A DNA stretch of 64,000 nucleotides. Origin: Lepus europaeus (Eukaryota; Chordata; Mammalia; Lagomorpha; Leporidae). The notes beneath the pieces are model-generated. The model had not been told where the DNA came from and did no database searches. It saw nothing but the letters and a program-made list of their open reading frames with translations. Shown piece by piece: positions 1-12,149 of this stretch (the stretch's first letter is position 1; each line of letters begins with the position of its first letter). The position numbers were made by a program, and so were the translations under genes. The stretch covers positions 12,558,540 to 12,622,539 of the forward strand of contig NC_084831.1 of assembly GCF_033115175.1 (NCBI RefSeq), written 5' to 3'.

Positions 1-16
1 GTCCAGGGTGAATATT

Positions 17-297
17 TAGTACAGTGATTAAGCCGTGGCTTGGGGTGTCCTCGCCCCCATTACAGCGCCACAGCGCCTGGGTTCCAGGTCCAGCTCCGGT
101 AAGGTGCACCTGGGAGGCGGCAGGTGACGGCTGCAACCCACGTGGGGGTCCCGGATGGAGTTCCAGGGCCCTGGCCCAGCTCTGGCGGTCGCAGGGTTTG
201 GAGAGTAAATCGGCAGCTGGGAGCGCTCTGTCTCTCTCTCTCCTCTGTCTCCATCTGTCCCTCTGCCTTTCAAATAAAATCAATAAATAAAAACTTA
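17..297 (+). mobile_element. CSINE, 5'-degraded, copy 1
   Basis: Body and tail of a C-repeat: the central 'ccacgtgggggtcccggatggagttcc' region (positions 138-164), a CT-rich stretch, and a tail of AATAAA-type repeats. The tRNA-like head is badly decayed. Confidence 0.8.
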
Positions 298-326
298 AAT
301 ACATTTCTGCAATCTGCCTACGGGGG

Positions 327-450
327 GTCTTCAGAAAGCTGGTGGGAAAAGCTTATTAAGAAAAAAAATGCATGGGTTTCAAGATGCTTTGCACCAAAAT
401 GAACCCATCTTTTACTTCCATTTTCTACAGACTTTTTGAAGTTCCTGTAT
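327..450. mobile_element. Mariner-like palindromic element fragment, copy 1
   Basis: A short element with ends resembling 'cttcagaaagctggtggg' and 'actttttgaagttcc', and a centre with 'tttgcaccaaaatgaaccc'. The same pattern recurs at 5660-5853 and 54305-54495. Assignment to a mariner-type MITE is by pattern, not by database match. Confidence 0.5.
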
Positions 451-1077
451 CACTGCATTTACCCTCCCCGCAGTCCTCGGCAGGACGCAGCAAGCCTTCC
501 TCACTGTGCGGGAAGCTGAGCGCCTCCCCTGTGGCCCCAGGGCAGGTGCCTTGGTGTCGGGGTGTCAGGGCTATTTTTAGCAGCCTGAGCTCTTACATCA
601 CTTCCTTCCTGGGTCTCATCTGTGTGCCGTTTGGGGGGTTCTCAAGCTGGGTACCACGATGCACCAGGAGTGTTCCCCAAGCTATTGGCTATTAACTAAA
701 ATTGGCAAATCACTTGCTTTGTTTAAAAGACATACAGGGATCAGCGTGGGTTCAAGGTTAACCTGGCTGACAACAGTCCCTGGCGGGATGCAAATGAGGA
801 AAGATCACCAGAGTGGAAGTGGACGCCCAGGGCAGCATTTGCGTCTCCCAGACTGCAGGCTGGGAGCCAGTCCCTACCCTGGCTGAGGGCAGAGTCTTTA
901 TGTCCATTGGAGGAAAGATGGCCACGGTCGCCCGGTCTCCAGGTCTCATCTGGGGCAAACATCGTGGGGCAGAGAGAGAGAGACATGGTCCTGGGAGTCA
1001 GGCCGGTTTAAGTCACGATCCTGGTGCTGCTCGGACCTCCCACCCCCTGAGCCTCAGTTTCCTCCACTGCAAAATGG

Positions 1078-1345
1078 GGAGAGCAGGGGCCTGGTTACAT
1101 TGCTGCCTGCGCCACCACTGGCATCCCATATCTGAGTGGCGGTTCGAGTCCCGGTTGCTCCACTTCCCATCCAGCTCCCTTGGGCCCCTGCCACCCCTGT
1201 GGGAGACCTGAGGGAGACCAGGATGAAGTTCCAGGCTCCTGGTTTTGGCCAGGCACAGCCCCAGTCCCACCTGGGGAGTGAATCAGGGGATAGAGGCTCT
1301 GTTTCCCTCCTTCCCTCCCTCCTTCTACCTTTCAAGTAAACAGAA
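1078..1345 (+). mobile_element. CSINE, copy 1
   Basis: Contains an RNA polymerase III B-box-like motif (ggttcgagtcc, near 1140), the 'agctcccttgggcccctgcc' segment and a (CCTT)-rich 3' part ending in an A-rich tail. Confidence 0.85.
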
Positions 1346-1361
1346 ATGAAAAATGTTTCTT

Positions 1362-1686
1362 GGGGCCAGTGCTGTGGCACAGAGGGTTAAAGCCCTGGCC
1401 TGAAGCGCCAGCATTGCATATGGGTGCCGGTTCAAGGCCCAGCTGCTCCACCTCCGATCCAGCTCTCTGCTCTGGCCTGGGAAAGCAGTAGAAGATGGCC
1501 CAAGTCCTTGGGCCCCTGCACCTACATGGGAGACCCGGAAGAAGCTCCTGGCTTCTGGCTTCAGACCGGCTCGGTTCTAGCCATCTGGGGAGTGAACCAG
1601 CAGATGGAAGACCTCTCTCTCTGTCTCTACCTCTCTCTATAACTCTGTCTTTCAAATAAATAAAATAAGTCTTTTTTAAAAAAAAA
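1362..1686 (+). mobile_element. Full-length CSINE, copy 1
   Basis: Complete element from the tRNA-like head (ggggccagtgctgtggc) through the 'tggcctgggaaagcag' body to a (CT)n stretch and poly(A) tail. The flanking GTTTCTT at 1355-1361 and 1687-1693 is a likely target-site duplication. Confidence 0.95.
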
Positions 1687-2396
1687 GTTTCTTAAAAATG
1701 GGGAAAACATTCTGCCTCCCATACTGTTGTAAGAAAATCAGTGGGAAAATGCGGGAGAAGCTCCTAGCAGGTGCTCGCCCATCTCACGGACGCACTGGCG
1801 AGCGTCAGCAGAAACCGGAGGAAGCCGCCGCCACCTCCACCTTCATCCGGCGGGGGCCCTTTCCAATGCTGTATGGAAAAAACATGCAAACGAGTTAAAT
1901 ATTCAAGCACGGGAGCTCGGTTAAATAAACTCATTCAGAATGATGAAGATTGTGTTGGCAAATGTTTACAAGGAAGTTGAAGCAGCGAAGGAAATGTTTA
2001 TGATACAATTTGGGGGAGAAAAAACTAGGAGAAAAATAGATGCAATATGGTCTGTGCAGCATGCTAGCAACTGCGCACGGACCGGATTCTGTGATCCAGC
2101 GAGAAATCCAGGAAAATGGACTCCGAGAGGCGGCCGGCGTCTTCCGGGGAGCATCAGCCTTTTCTTTGCAACTCGTCCTGCGTTTCACATTCGTATTTCA
2201 GGCTGCAACTTTCATTTCTCTTGTATTTAACCTCATGTTTAACATAGAGCAAGTTATGATCAAGGAAGATCCACTTTTAGAAAACGTATGTGTGGAATAG
2301 AGAGAGAGAGAGAGGGAGGGAGAGAGAGGCCAACACCCACCTACCTGCTGCTTCCACGGTTAACCTTGGACCCACTCGAACTCCTGCCTATTTGTA

Positions 2397-2634
2397 TTTT
2401 TAAAAAAGATTTATTGATTGATTTGAAAAACAGAGACATAGAGACGGGAGGGTGGGGGAGAGATCTTCCATCTGCTGGGTCACTCCCCAAATGGCTTCAA
2501 TAGCCAGGGCTGGGCCAGGCTGAAGCCAGGAGCCAGGAGCTCCATCCAGGCCTCCCACGTGGGTGCAGGGGCCCCAGCACCTGGGCCAGGCACATCAGCA
2601 GGGAGCTGGATGGGAGTGGAGCTGCCGGGTCTCA
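2397..2634 (-). mobile_element. CSINE, 5'-truncated, copy 1
   Basis: The reverse-complement tail (aaaaaagatttattgattg) starts the element on the + strand. It continues through 'gctgggccaggctgaagcc' and stops before the tRNA-like head. Confidence 0.9.
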
Positions 2635-3044
2635 GAAAAAGGACGTGGGTGTCACAAGCTGCAGCTGCACCTGCTGGCCACAGTCACCGCCCCCTCCGCG
2701 CACACACTATTGTTTTTAGCAAAGCAAACGATTTGCAAAATTCCTGGGCCCTGCTCTCGGCAAATAGCTATGCCGAAGATCCGGCTGTTGGGCACTGCGT
2801 GGGGCAGGGCCAAGCAGAGCGTGGCACAGAACCAAAGCAGCAACCAAAGTACCACGGGGCAGGCGGGACTGAGCGTGTGGCTTGCTCTGCTCCTTGCCAG
2901 CTGTGTGACCTTGGGGACGTCAGAGCTCTGGGGTGCACGTGCGTTAAACCCCCACCCCTCGAAGGACCTGGCAAAATCTCTGGCACAAAGCAGATGCCTA
3001 GAGCAGGGCTCGACAGATGCTGAGTCTGGTGTTCAGTTGTTTGC

Positions 3045-3330
3045 TTTGTTTTCATTTTATTTGAGAGGCCGAGACAGAAGACAAGAGATCTTCCATCCCC
3101 TGGCTGACTCCCCAAAGGCCCTCAATAGCCAGGGCCAAAGCCAGGAGGCAGGAACTCCATCCACATCTCCCACTTGGGCGGCAGGGACCCGAGTACTTGA
3201 GTCCTCACCGGTCCCCTCCCAGGGTGCACTTTCATAGGAAGCTGAGATAGGGAGTGGAGGAGTGGAGACTCGAACCAGGGATGCCCGTGTCTCACGAAGC
3301 AGCTCACCCCCTGCACCCCATGCCTGCCCC
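3045..3330 (-). mobile_element. CSINE, copy 1 (first of an abutting pair)
   Basis: Minus-strand C-repeat with tail and head present; the head ends at 'catgcctgcccc'. A second, tail-less head segment follows directly. Confidence 0.85.
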
Positions 3331-3523
3331 AGATACCAACTCCATCCAGGCCTCCCACATGGGTGACAGGGGCCCAAGTACTGGGGCCATCAGCCTCTGC
3401 CTCCCAGGCACGGGAGCAGGGAGCCGGATCAGAATCAGGGTGGCCAGGACTTGAACCTGCGCTCCAATTTGGGATGCGGAACTCCCAGGCGGCGGCTAAA
3501 CCCCCTGCGCACAGCGCCGCCCC
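3331..3523 (-). mobile_element. CSINE head segment abutting the previous element, copy 1
   Basis: Starts mid-body ('actccatccaggcctcccac') and runs to a second head ending 'cacagcgccgcccc'. It lacks its own 3' tail, so 3045-3330 probably inserted into this older CSINE and removed or replaced its tail. Confidence 0.75.
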
Positions 3524-4020
3524 GTGCTGTGCTGTTCCGGGGGCAGGTGGCTGCTCCCCGCTCGGCCGGCCTCTGCCTCGCCCCTCATCATCTTCATTTC
3601 CCGCCGCGCGGCCGGCCGGTCCCCAGGACTCCCGGGCTCCTGCAACTTTCCGTGCGGGTCACGGAGCGCTGCAGTCCAGGGCTTCATCTTCAAAGTGCTG
3701 CCGACTCCTCCGCTGCCCTGGACGAGAGCCTTTGAAGTGCTGCAGCCCCCCAACCCCCGGCAGAGCCGATCGGACAAGACGACCTCGGCCGTCCCTTCCC
3801 ATCCTGGTTCCCACATCCCCTGGAGCGCCTTCATCCCCTTCGCCGGGAGGTAAAGCGGCTGCGCTAGCGCCCCCTGGCGGCGGCTGCCCTCGGCTGCGGC
3901 CATGGACTCCGCTCCAGTCCTCCACCCAGGCCCCTTCCACAAGCCTTCCCTGACCTCTCCTCCCAGGGCCTGAGCCCTGTCCACACCTTCCCCGCAGTAC
4001 AACCGCCCTGCTCTGGACGC
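3480..4020. other. CpG-rich unassigned region, copy 1
   Basis: GC-rich, CpG-dense sequence (for example gccgcgcggccggccggt near 3604) without a recognised gene. It could be a small CpG island or simply GC-rich intergenic DNA. Reading frames in it are not supported by any domain. Confidence 0.4.
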
Positions 4021-4196
4021 CGGGCTCCTGGCAGGCTCCTCCTCCCAGCCCGCGCCCCTCGGCTGCAGCTGGCACAGGCAGATGCTCCAACTGCGCTGGC
4101 TGAGTTAATTAGGCCCTCTGCCCCCCTGCCTCCAGGGTGGATCTCACTGGGAAGCCAAGTCGGAGGGTCCCTCTGTGCCTGGCGTCCTCTTATTAT

Positions 4197-4527
4197 TATT
4201 TTTTTTTAGATTTATTTGCAAATGAAAGTTACAGAGAGAGAAAGAGGGGAGAAAGAGAGAGAGAGAGGATCGTCCATCTTCCATCTGCTGGTTCACTCCC
4301 CAGATGCTGCAACAGCCAGGGCTGGGCCAGGCTGAAGCCAGGAGCCAGGAGCTTCTCCCAAGTCTCCCACGTGGGTGCAGGGGCCCAAGGACTTGGGCCA
4401 TCTTCCACTGCTTCCCAGGCCACAACAGAGAGCTGGATCAGAAGTGGAGTAGCCGAGACTCAAACTGGTGCCCATATGGGATGCCAGCTCCGCAGGCCTA
4501 ACCCGCTACACCACAGCGCTGATCCCC
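4197..4527 (-). mobile_element. Full-length CSINE, copy 1
   Basis: Complete minus-strand C-repeat from the poly(T)/agatttatttgc tail to the head complement 'cgctacaccacagcgctgatcccc'. Confidence 0.93.
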
Positions 4528-4740
4528 ACTTTGCAGTTCTTATAGCTGTAGATGGCCACCCCTCTCGTTCCTCTCGTCAAACCTTGGTGGCAGGCACGCT
4601 CCAGATGGGGACCCCGAGGCGGGAGCCTGGAGGACATTTAGCCCATCTTAGCCACACAGGGGGATCCCTGGGCCCAGAGAGGGGGCGCAGTGCTCGCGGG
4701 GACGCCAGCGAGTCAGGGCTGCGGCCGGGACCAGGCCTGG

Positions 4741-4770
4741 CTCCCACACTGCCCACTCCCACACTGCCCA
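4741..4770. repeat. 15-bp tandem repeat, 2 units, copy 1
   Basis: Two units of ctcccacactgccca. The counterpart in copy 2 has three units, so the locus is a length-variable repeat. Confidence 0.9.
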
Positions 4771-4837
4771 TCTAGGGCGCTTCCCTGCCCCATCCTCCTT
4801 CCTGTGCCAACTCCTCCGGCCAGAGGGCCCCGCAGCC

Positions 4838-4874
4838 TCCCTCCCTCCTTCCTTCCCTCCCTCCCTTCCTCCCT

Positions 4875-4931
<57 letters not shown>

Positions 4932-4932
4932 A
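4838..4932. repeat. (CCTT)n(CT)n(CA)n compound microsatellite, copy 1
   Basis: Pyrimidine tract passing into CT and then CA dinucleotides. It is about ten bases longer than in copy 2. Confidence 0.95.
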
Positions 4933-5659
4933 GGTGAATAGTGGCACTGCCCCGTCAGCCTGGCCCAAGCCCACCTGGCTGCCCAGCCCCAGCCGCCCCT
5001 GTCTCCTCCAGCTCCCTCCAGCCCTGACTGGGGCCGCTCTCCCCACCTCTGCCCCAGGGCCTGGGCTCTTTTCCCAGCACTGATCTGCAGCCGCCCGGGG
5101 GACTCTCACCGGCCAACAAGGCCCAGGTGGCGCTGCCCGAGCTCCGTCTACTGCCCCTGTGCACTTGTGCGGCTGGCTGGCACCAGCTCTGGAATCTCTG
5201 GGAGTGAGGGGCGGAGCTCAGACCTGTTCTCAGGGCCCCTGGCCCACCCTACCCTTCCCCCACAGCCTCTCCCGGGCTCCGGGAGGAGCTGGGGCCACAC
5301 GCCGCCAGGCTCCCAGGCTCCCTGAGCCCTCTCACCCCTAGGGGTGGGCGGGAAGGGTCTCCACTCACCTCCTTGCCGGTGGTCTCATAAGATGCTAGGG
5401 CCCGAGTGGCAGGGGACTCCTCGGTGCAGCTTTCTCGTTCGAGCATCACAACAGCTTATGCAGGAGCAGGTGTTGCTGGTCCCATTTTGCAGATGGAGAA
5501 GCTGAGGCTCAGAGGTCACAGCACAGTGTTTCCTCAGCGTCTTTGGCCAGGAGACCCTTTTTCACGTGAAGGCAAACCCAAAACCCATGCTTCAGCACGG
5601 CCCACCCCCGGCAGGCCCGGTTCTCAGCCCGCAAGCCGAGCTGACACACAAGACGGGGG

Positions 5660-5853
5660 ATTCCAAAAGTTGGTGGAAAGCCGCATTCAAGGATGAGCTT
5701 ATTTTGATGTGAAATTTTTTTGAAATCCATGCCTCTGAGGGGTCTCCAAAGAGCTTATGGGAAATTCATTTTATGAAAAAAAAAGGTATGAATGGATTTG
5801 AAAAATTATCTGCACCAAAATAAATTTATAGCAAATCTTTTGAAATACGCCCC
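5660..5853. mobile_element. Mariner-like palindromic element, copy 1
   Basis: Contains 'ttccaaaagttggtggaaag', 'gggtctccaaagagcttatg' and 'ctgcaccaaaataaattta'. These are variants of the terminal and central motifs seen at 54305-54495. No transposase frame is present. Confidence 0.5.
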
Positions 5854-8800
5854 TCCTACCCCAGAGCCCCCACGTGCCTGCCTCTAGTGCGGGTCTCCCA
5901 GGCTCTGGGCACCGCAGTCTGCAGGCAAGGTCTTACGTGGGTGTGGACTTGTCCGACTCCCAGGAGACCCTCGGCGCCCCGGGGCCCGGCCTCCGTGAAG
6001 ACCCTCCGCCCAGCGTGAGCCGTCCATGTTGATCTGGGGTTTTGCCCAAGTGAGTAGAGAGCAGAGACTCGGGAGAGGGCTCCGAGAGTGGGAGAAATGG
6101 CCCGTGTGACATCGGGGACGAGGGGACAGTAAACAGACGAGCTTGGCTGGAGCAGAACGGTGTTTGGGAACAGTGACTGATGAGGCTGAGGCCTGGGAGA
6201 AGCAGCCACGGCATTTAGATGGGAAGGCAGGGAGCCGCGAGGAGCCACGGGACATCTCGGAGCCCGCAAGCAGCAGCCGGGAAGCCGCCTGGCCCAGGGG
6301 GTAGGCAGAGTGGGGGACGGAAGAGAGCCCTGGGTGGGAGCCCAGCGGCGTCGAGGAGGTGAGGTCTGGGCGCCCGGGGCGGCCGCCCTGCTGGGAGCCG
6401 GCTCCTTTGTGCTGAAGGCTCCTGGTTTGAACCTCAGGTGTGGGGACTGATCCCTGGACGCTCCCTTCTGTGCCTGGACATCTTCCTTGTCCAGCAGGGA
6501 CCACCCTGTGCCTGGGAAGCTTGCAGGTCACTTGGATGAGGAAAATGTGCCTGGAGCCCTAAGCCCACAGCAGGGCAGCCCCGCTGGCCCCCTAGGGTGG
6601 CGGGGACCGTTAGGACCCCTGGCCCAGTCCTGGCCACCTCAGGGCTTTCCTGCCAGTACCCTTTCCCTGCCCCGAGACGTGGGACTTCGGGGCACAGATG
6701 AGGACCCCTCACTGGCAGGAGGGGCTGTGATAAGGCTGGTGCAGGAGCTCAGGTGGCAAGGGTCACAGACAAAGGGTGACAGCGTTCTTGGTGACGTTCG
6801 CCGTCCCATAGTCATTGGCTTCTGGATTGCATGGGGAAGGTGGAGGCGCCAATCCTGGGGTTCACAGGGCCCCGCACCCCATACCGTGGGCAAGAATCAC
6901 CTGCAGTCCAGTACTCATTGAGGCTGGGCTGGAGCCAGAACCCAGCCCCCAGCCAGCTCCTCGGCGATGCTTTCTTTAAGTGGCCAGGATTTCCAACGCA
7001 GGGCTTTGAACCAAAACAGACCCGGCTGGGGCAAGGAGCTGGGTCTCAGTTTTCTCGTAGGTAGAATGGGTAAATCTTCACCAAGCTTGCAGGGCTGCTG
7101 GGGAGAAATGGCTTCTACCGCCTTGACAGAGGTCAGGAGCTGCTGCCCCGGAAGTGTGCAGAGCGCTGGCTCTGTGGTCTTATTATTAATTACCACCATC
7201 ACTACTATTACTGCCGTCACCTTGGCTCGGAACACTCTGCATCTGGGCAGGGCCGGTCTCCACATCCTCAAACCACAGGAGCCTTCCCGGGCCTCCCTCC
7301 CTCCCACCCCAGGAGGAAGAATCAGGATGCTCGCCGCCGAGTCGCACGGCACCCGTCAATCATTTCCCACGCAATTTCCCCATCAAATTCACCGGCGCAC
7401 CTTGCACGCCGCTAGCCCGTCTCCTAGTGGGCCATCCTCGGTAGGCGGTCTCCTCTCGCCCTGGGCCTCCCCGAGTCTCTGAAACTCTCTTTCCAGGCCT
7501 TCCTGGAAGCCGAAGCCTGCTTTGCCCTTTCCAAAATCCCCGTGTCGCCTGTCCCTGGTCTCTGCTTGGTCCTATGTGAATAGCACGCAGGTGAGGCTCG
7601 GAACAGTCTTCCCCTTGACCTTGGACGCTGCGCTCACCCAGCCTGCCCTGCTGCCTGCAAGGATCCTAAGGGAGGACCAAGGTCGTTCTCCAAAGAGACA
7701 CTCAGTGCTGATCTGGGAAGAGCAGAGGCCAGGGGCAGGCGACACGGGGATTCACATGTCCGTGTGTGTGTGTGCGCGCACGCACATGAAACACACCTCC
7801 CTCTGTGTCTCTCCGGTGTCTACACCCCTCGCTGCACACACTGCCCCCCCCCAGGTGCTGTATCCACCTCCTCCCAGCCTCCCACCCTCCCCATGGGGCC
7901 GCACCTGCCACACCCACCTGGAGCCCCCTCCACGGCAGAAACCGCGGGCCCTTCTGGCTGAGCAGCGAGGAGACACCCGGGCACCAGGGGAGGCAGAGCT
8001 CACCGCGGGAAGCTGGGCCTGGTTATTTGCATGGCACGCATTTGTCTCCGACTGTTTTATCCGCCCCCTGAGCCTCCGGAAGAGTTCTCGATGTCTCCGC
8101 CCGCGCAGGGAGACCAGCTCAGCGCCACGCACGCATGTTCACATAAGCCCAATATAGACTTCCAATTATCTTTTAATTTTGCTCCTGTCTTCATTTGTTC
8201 ATTTCACTTTCTCCAAACAGGGACTTGGGGGGAAGAAAAGCTGTGATTTATGGAGTTTGAAGTCAGCCGGCGGAAGTCTCGTGTTCACCTGCTGGATGTG
8301 GAAGGAGCCTCAGGGCGCCGCCGACAGCGCACTCCAGCCCTGCACAGGAGACAGCGGCTCTCGGGGCCCCGGAGCCCCCCTTCGTCCGTCCTTTGCTCTT
8401 TCCCTGTTCATCTAACTCTGCGTTGTCTCGGTGTCTCTAGTCTTGATGCCCTGGCACCTGAGACCAGGGGCTCGGGGGGTTGGGGGAGGGGTACTAACCA
8501 AAAGCTAGCAAATGGCTCAGCCAGGGGCAGAGCTGTCCCAGGCAAAGCAGCCCAGGGGGCACCCCCCCGCACACACCCGCTGCACCCAGCTTTCCAGGGC
8601 TCTGACTCTGGACCCACGTCCCTGCTCTCACCACCCCAGGCCCAAGGAGCCAACATCTGAAGACAATCTGGAGCCCACCCCCCTCACCCAGGTACTCAGA
8701 CCAGCCACCCTGAACCTGCTGCCCTGCCTCTGCCATTGCTTCCTGCGCAGCTGTCACTCACGCAAGGAGGAGCCTCCTGATTGGCCCTGCCGGGCTGCTG

Positions 8801-8876
8801 TGTCCCTCCTCTTGGGAACCATGAGTAACAAGTTCCTGTCAGCCCCACTGTACCCAAGCGACAGCAACGCCCACCA
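5854..8876. other. Non-coding single-copy sequence, copy 1
   Basis: No recognisable gene, SINE or LTR over about 3 kb. There are short TG repeats near 7760, and an AT-richer segment at 8140-8280 holds a pyrimidine-rich acceptor-like end (ttctccaaacag). Open frames are short or differ in length between the duplicate copies, which argues against coding function. Confidence 0.6.
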
Positions 8877-9186
8877 TTTTTATTACAACCTTTATTTATC
8901 TGAAAGGCAGAGTGACACAGAGAGAGAGAGACAGAGAGAGAGCTTCCCTCTGCTGGTTTACTCCGCAAATGCCCACAACAGTCAGGGCTGGGCCAGCTCG
9001 AAGCCAGAACTGTATCCGGGTCTCCTCCGTGAGCCGCGGGGGCCCGGATACTTGATCCATCATCCGCTGCTTCCCCGGGTGCAGGAAGCTGCATGGGAAG
9101 CAGAAGGAGGCCTCCAATCCAGGCCTGCCAACACGGGATGCCGACGTCCGAAGCGGCGTGCTGGCCACAGTGCTAACGCTGGCCCC
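8877..9186 (-). mobile_element. Full-length CSINE, copy 1
   Basis: Minus-strand C-repeat from 'acctttatttatctgaaagg' to the head complement 'ccacagtgctaacgctggcccc'. Confidence 0.92.
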
Positions 9187-10075
9187 AGGAAGACCCACGT
9201 TTTGAATTCATCCCTGCTAGGGCTGTGTTGGCTGAGAGGGTGGCAGGAAATGCTGCCGCAGGATTCAAATCCGGGCCGTCTGACCCCTGACCTTGTACCC
9301 AGCCGCAGGTGCCAACCTGGAGGCCTCCCTGCCCCGTCCTGGCTCTAGGTCCCATCTTCCCCATGCTTACCTACTTCCTTCTAGGCCACCCCCATTCCTG
9401 CCCATCTAATGCCAGCTCCACCCTGTCTGTCATAGCCTGGAGCAGGGACTTTGTCACCTCTCCAGGAACCAGCGTTGTCACACCCACCGTCCCCTCGCCA
9501 GCACACTCGCCCCCTGCGGGGCCACAGTCCCCACATCTATGTGCAGCTGCATGGGAAGCATCTGATCGATATTGGCCGATCGGTCAGTCAATCATTCTGT
9601 GCCCCGCCTTCCTTTATCAATGCCCGAGCGCTGCTTTCTGGACTCCTTTGTCCCCGCCTGGATGCTGGGAAATCCTTGTTGATTTCCGCAGGCTCTGAGC
9701 CTCAGCTTCCTCGCCTATACCCCAGGGATGAGAACCCCGGGGCTGAAGCACTGGGAATACGAAATTCTGCCCCAATGCCTGGGTTCCCGGACTTCATTCC
9801 TCTCCACCACTCCCCTTGGGTGTACAGGGAGCGCTCGCTCAGCCACCACCCCACCCCGCGAGTGGGGAGGGACTTCCAGTGGATGGGAAAAAGCTAACTC
9901 ATCTTTCACTTCCAAACCCACTAGAAACTCCCAGGGTGACGTGAAAACCCAAGTGTCAGGGCTGGCTTCTGGCCCAGTGGTGCCCCCAGTTAGGAGGCCC
10001 ACGGCCGAGAGCCGGCGCTCGGCTCCTAGCTCCGCCCCCCCCACCCCCCCCACCCCACCCCACCCCCCCGCCGCT
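9187..10075. other. Non-coding single-copy sequence, copy 1
   Basis: No gene recognised. It ends in a C-rich run (about 10027-10072) that differs in pattern between the two copies. Confidence 0.6.
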
Positions 10076-10280
10076 AACACAGCCCTGGGAGCCAGGGGTG
10101 CCGGCTCACGTGCTAGGATTCCTGACACCACCACCCATGAGGGAGCCTGGATGGGGCTCCCGGCTCCTGGCTTTGGCCCTACCCAGTTCCAGCCGATGCA
10201 GCCCTTTGGGGAGTGACCAGCGATGGATCTCTGTCTGTCTGCCTATACCTCTCGAATACATTTTGAAGAAAGAAAAAATA
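10076..10280 (+). mobile_element. CSINE 3' part, copy 1
   Basis: Central and 3' portions of a C-repeat ('ttggggagtgaccagcgatgg' region near 10206) with a degenerate A-rich tail. The head is missing. Confidence 0.75.
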
Positions 10281-12149
10281 TGGATGTTCCTGGGACGCCC
10301 CGCCCTGCAAACCTCTGCTCTCGGAATGTCTGGGGGGGGGGGGGGAGCCTGGAAATCTGCCTTTCTAGGAAGTATCCAGGGAGTCAGGTGCCTGTGGGAT
10401 CCACGACCATGATTTTGACCTGGGTGGGGGGAAAAGGAACCGTCCCCCACCCCCTACACCTGCCAAGAGGTGACCCTGGGGCAGGTGAGACCTCACCCGG
10501 GGCCGGGCAACTCTGGAGCCTGCACACAGGGACCGGAAGTCCCCATTTACAAGCAAAGTGTGAAACGGGGTGGGGGTGATGCTCGCTGACAGTCTCCCCG
10601 GGGCTGGGACCCTGAGCTGGGATCTATCCAGAGGCCCCGCCCCACTCCCACCCGGTACAGGGGCCCGATCCCTGCTGGCCACTGTCCTGGTGACGTCCAG
10701 GGCTGGCCCTCAGGCGCTCAGAATGGCGGGGGAGGAGAGCGGGTGCTGTGCGGGCGCCTTTCCTGCCACAGCCCACGTGACAAAGGCGATCAGGAGACCC
10801 AAGGTGAGGGAGGCGACCCTGGAGCAGGGAGGCAGTGGGCAGAAAGGCCCGAGGGACACAGCCTGACCCTGAAGGCTGGAGCCACGCGGACCCGGCAGGA
10901 GGCAGGGACCTTGCCTGCTGGGGAGCCGCGGCCTGTGCCCGCGCCCAGCCATGAGACAGCAGGCAGGCGGTGAATGTGGGGGGAGTCGGAATTTTCTCCA
11001 GGAGTGAAGCTTCTACTTCCGGTTTTCAATTAGAAAAATAGAGCCAAGAGCTCACATCCCCACGTGGAAGCTAAGCTCTGCAGAAGCCGCAGGCCGGGTG
11101 GATTCCCCCCAGCCCATCCCCTGCTCCGGAGAGACCCCTGGAGCCTTGGTCAGGGGAGGGGCAGAAGCAGTCCCTGCCCGGGAAGCGCCCCTCCCCCCAC
11201 GGCAGTTACATCATCGTGAGGATGGGGATGGAGGAGGAGGAGGAAGAGGGGAGGAGAGCAGAACAGCTAATATTGACCCAGCCTGGGGCTCAGGGCTCTG
11301 CACCCGTTAACCCGTTCCGTTCTTACCACAGCCAGGCAAGGCGTGGGTGCTGTCAGCCTCCCGGCTTCACAGAAGGAAAACAGAGGCACAGAGAGGTACA
11401 GTCACTCGCGTGAGGTCACACAGCTGGTAAGTGCAGAGCTGGAGTCTGGACCCTGGCCCCCCAGCACTGGAGAGGGGAGTGGGGGGCTGTGACAGGTGGC
11501 TGGGGTGCAGGCCTTCCCTCGGCCTCTGTCGGGTTGGAGGGGTCATCGGGTTTTGAGGGAGAGGCGGTGACCCCCGGTCCGGCTCCTCTCTGGATACCAG
11601 TGCGATGTGTTTTCCTGGACTGCTCACCGCAAGGCCGGTTTCTCTGAACAAACTCGTCGGGCGGGAAAGGAGGGCAGAGGCGTCCGGGGGCCGGTCAGGT
11701 GGCTTGGCTGCCTTCCCTGGCTCCGGCCTCCCCTGCTGCGTCCCGGGCCTGAGCAGTGACTCGCTGACCCCCACCGTGGGGACCTCAGTAGGCAAGGTCC
11801 ATGCCCGGCCGCTTGGCTGCACCTGCCCCAGGACTCACCACACCCCAGCCTCCAGCCCATTAGATTTGCAAAAGAGAAGACAAAGCACTTGCTCAAAATA
11901 AATAAATAAATAACCACCCCCCTGCACTTCCTGGGATCAGGTGACTGTTTGGCTGAGAGCTTCCTACCCATCGTGTACCCGCCGGGCACCCTCACCGTTC
12001 CCCGACTTCTGGCCGCAGGGCGTCACTAGCTCAGCCCCTGGGCCGCCCCCACCCCCAGGGGAGGATCGTGGGATCCACAGGAGACAAGCCGCCGAGCTCT
12101 GCCAACCCGGGGCCCCAGTGGTCACCCTCTGCCAGTTCAAAGTCACCTC
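10281..12149. other. Non-coding sequence upstream of KLHDC7A, copy 1
   Basis: About 1.9 kb without SINEs or a recognised gene. It includes a G run at 10331-10345 and a GGA/AGG-rich patch near 11228-11255. Regulatory sequence for KLHDC7A may lie here, but no specific element can be named. Confidence 0.5.

Noticed and set aside
1362-1440. tRNA gene
   Set aside because: The RNA polymerase III box-like motifs belong to the tRNA-derived head of a CSINE and do not fold as a complete tRNA. The same holds for all other CSINE heads in the window.
2563-3237. A 224-residue frame upstream of the CpG-rich patch
   Set aside because: It is largely composed of CSINE sequence and is altered by a 22-bp indel between copies.
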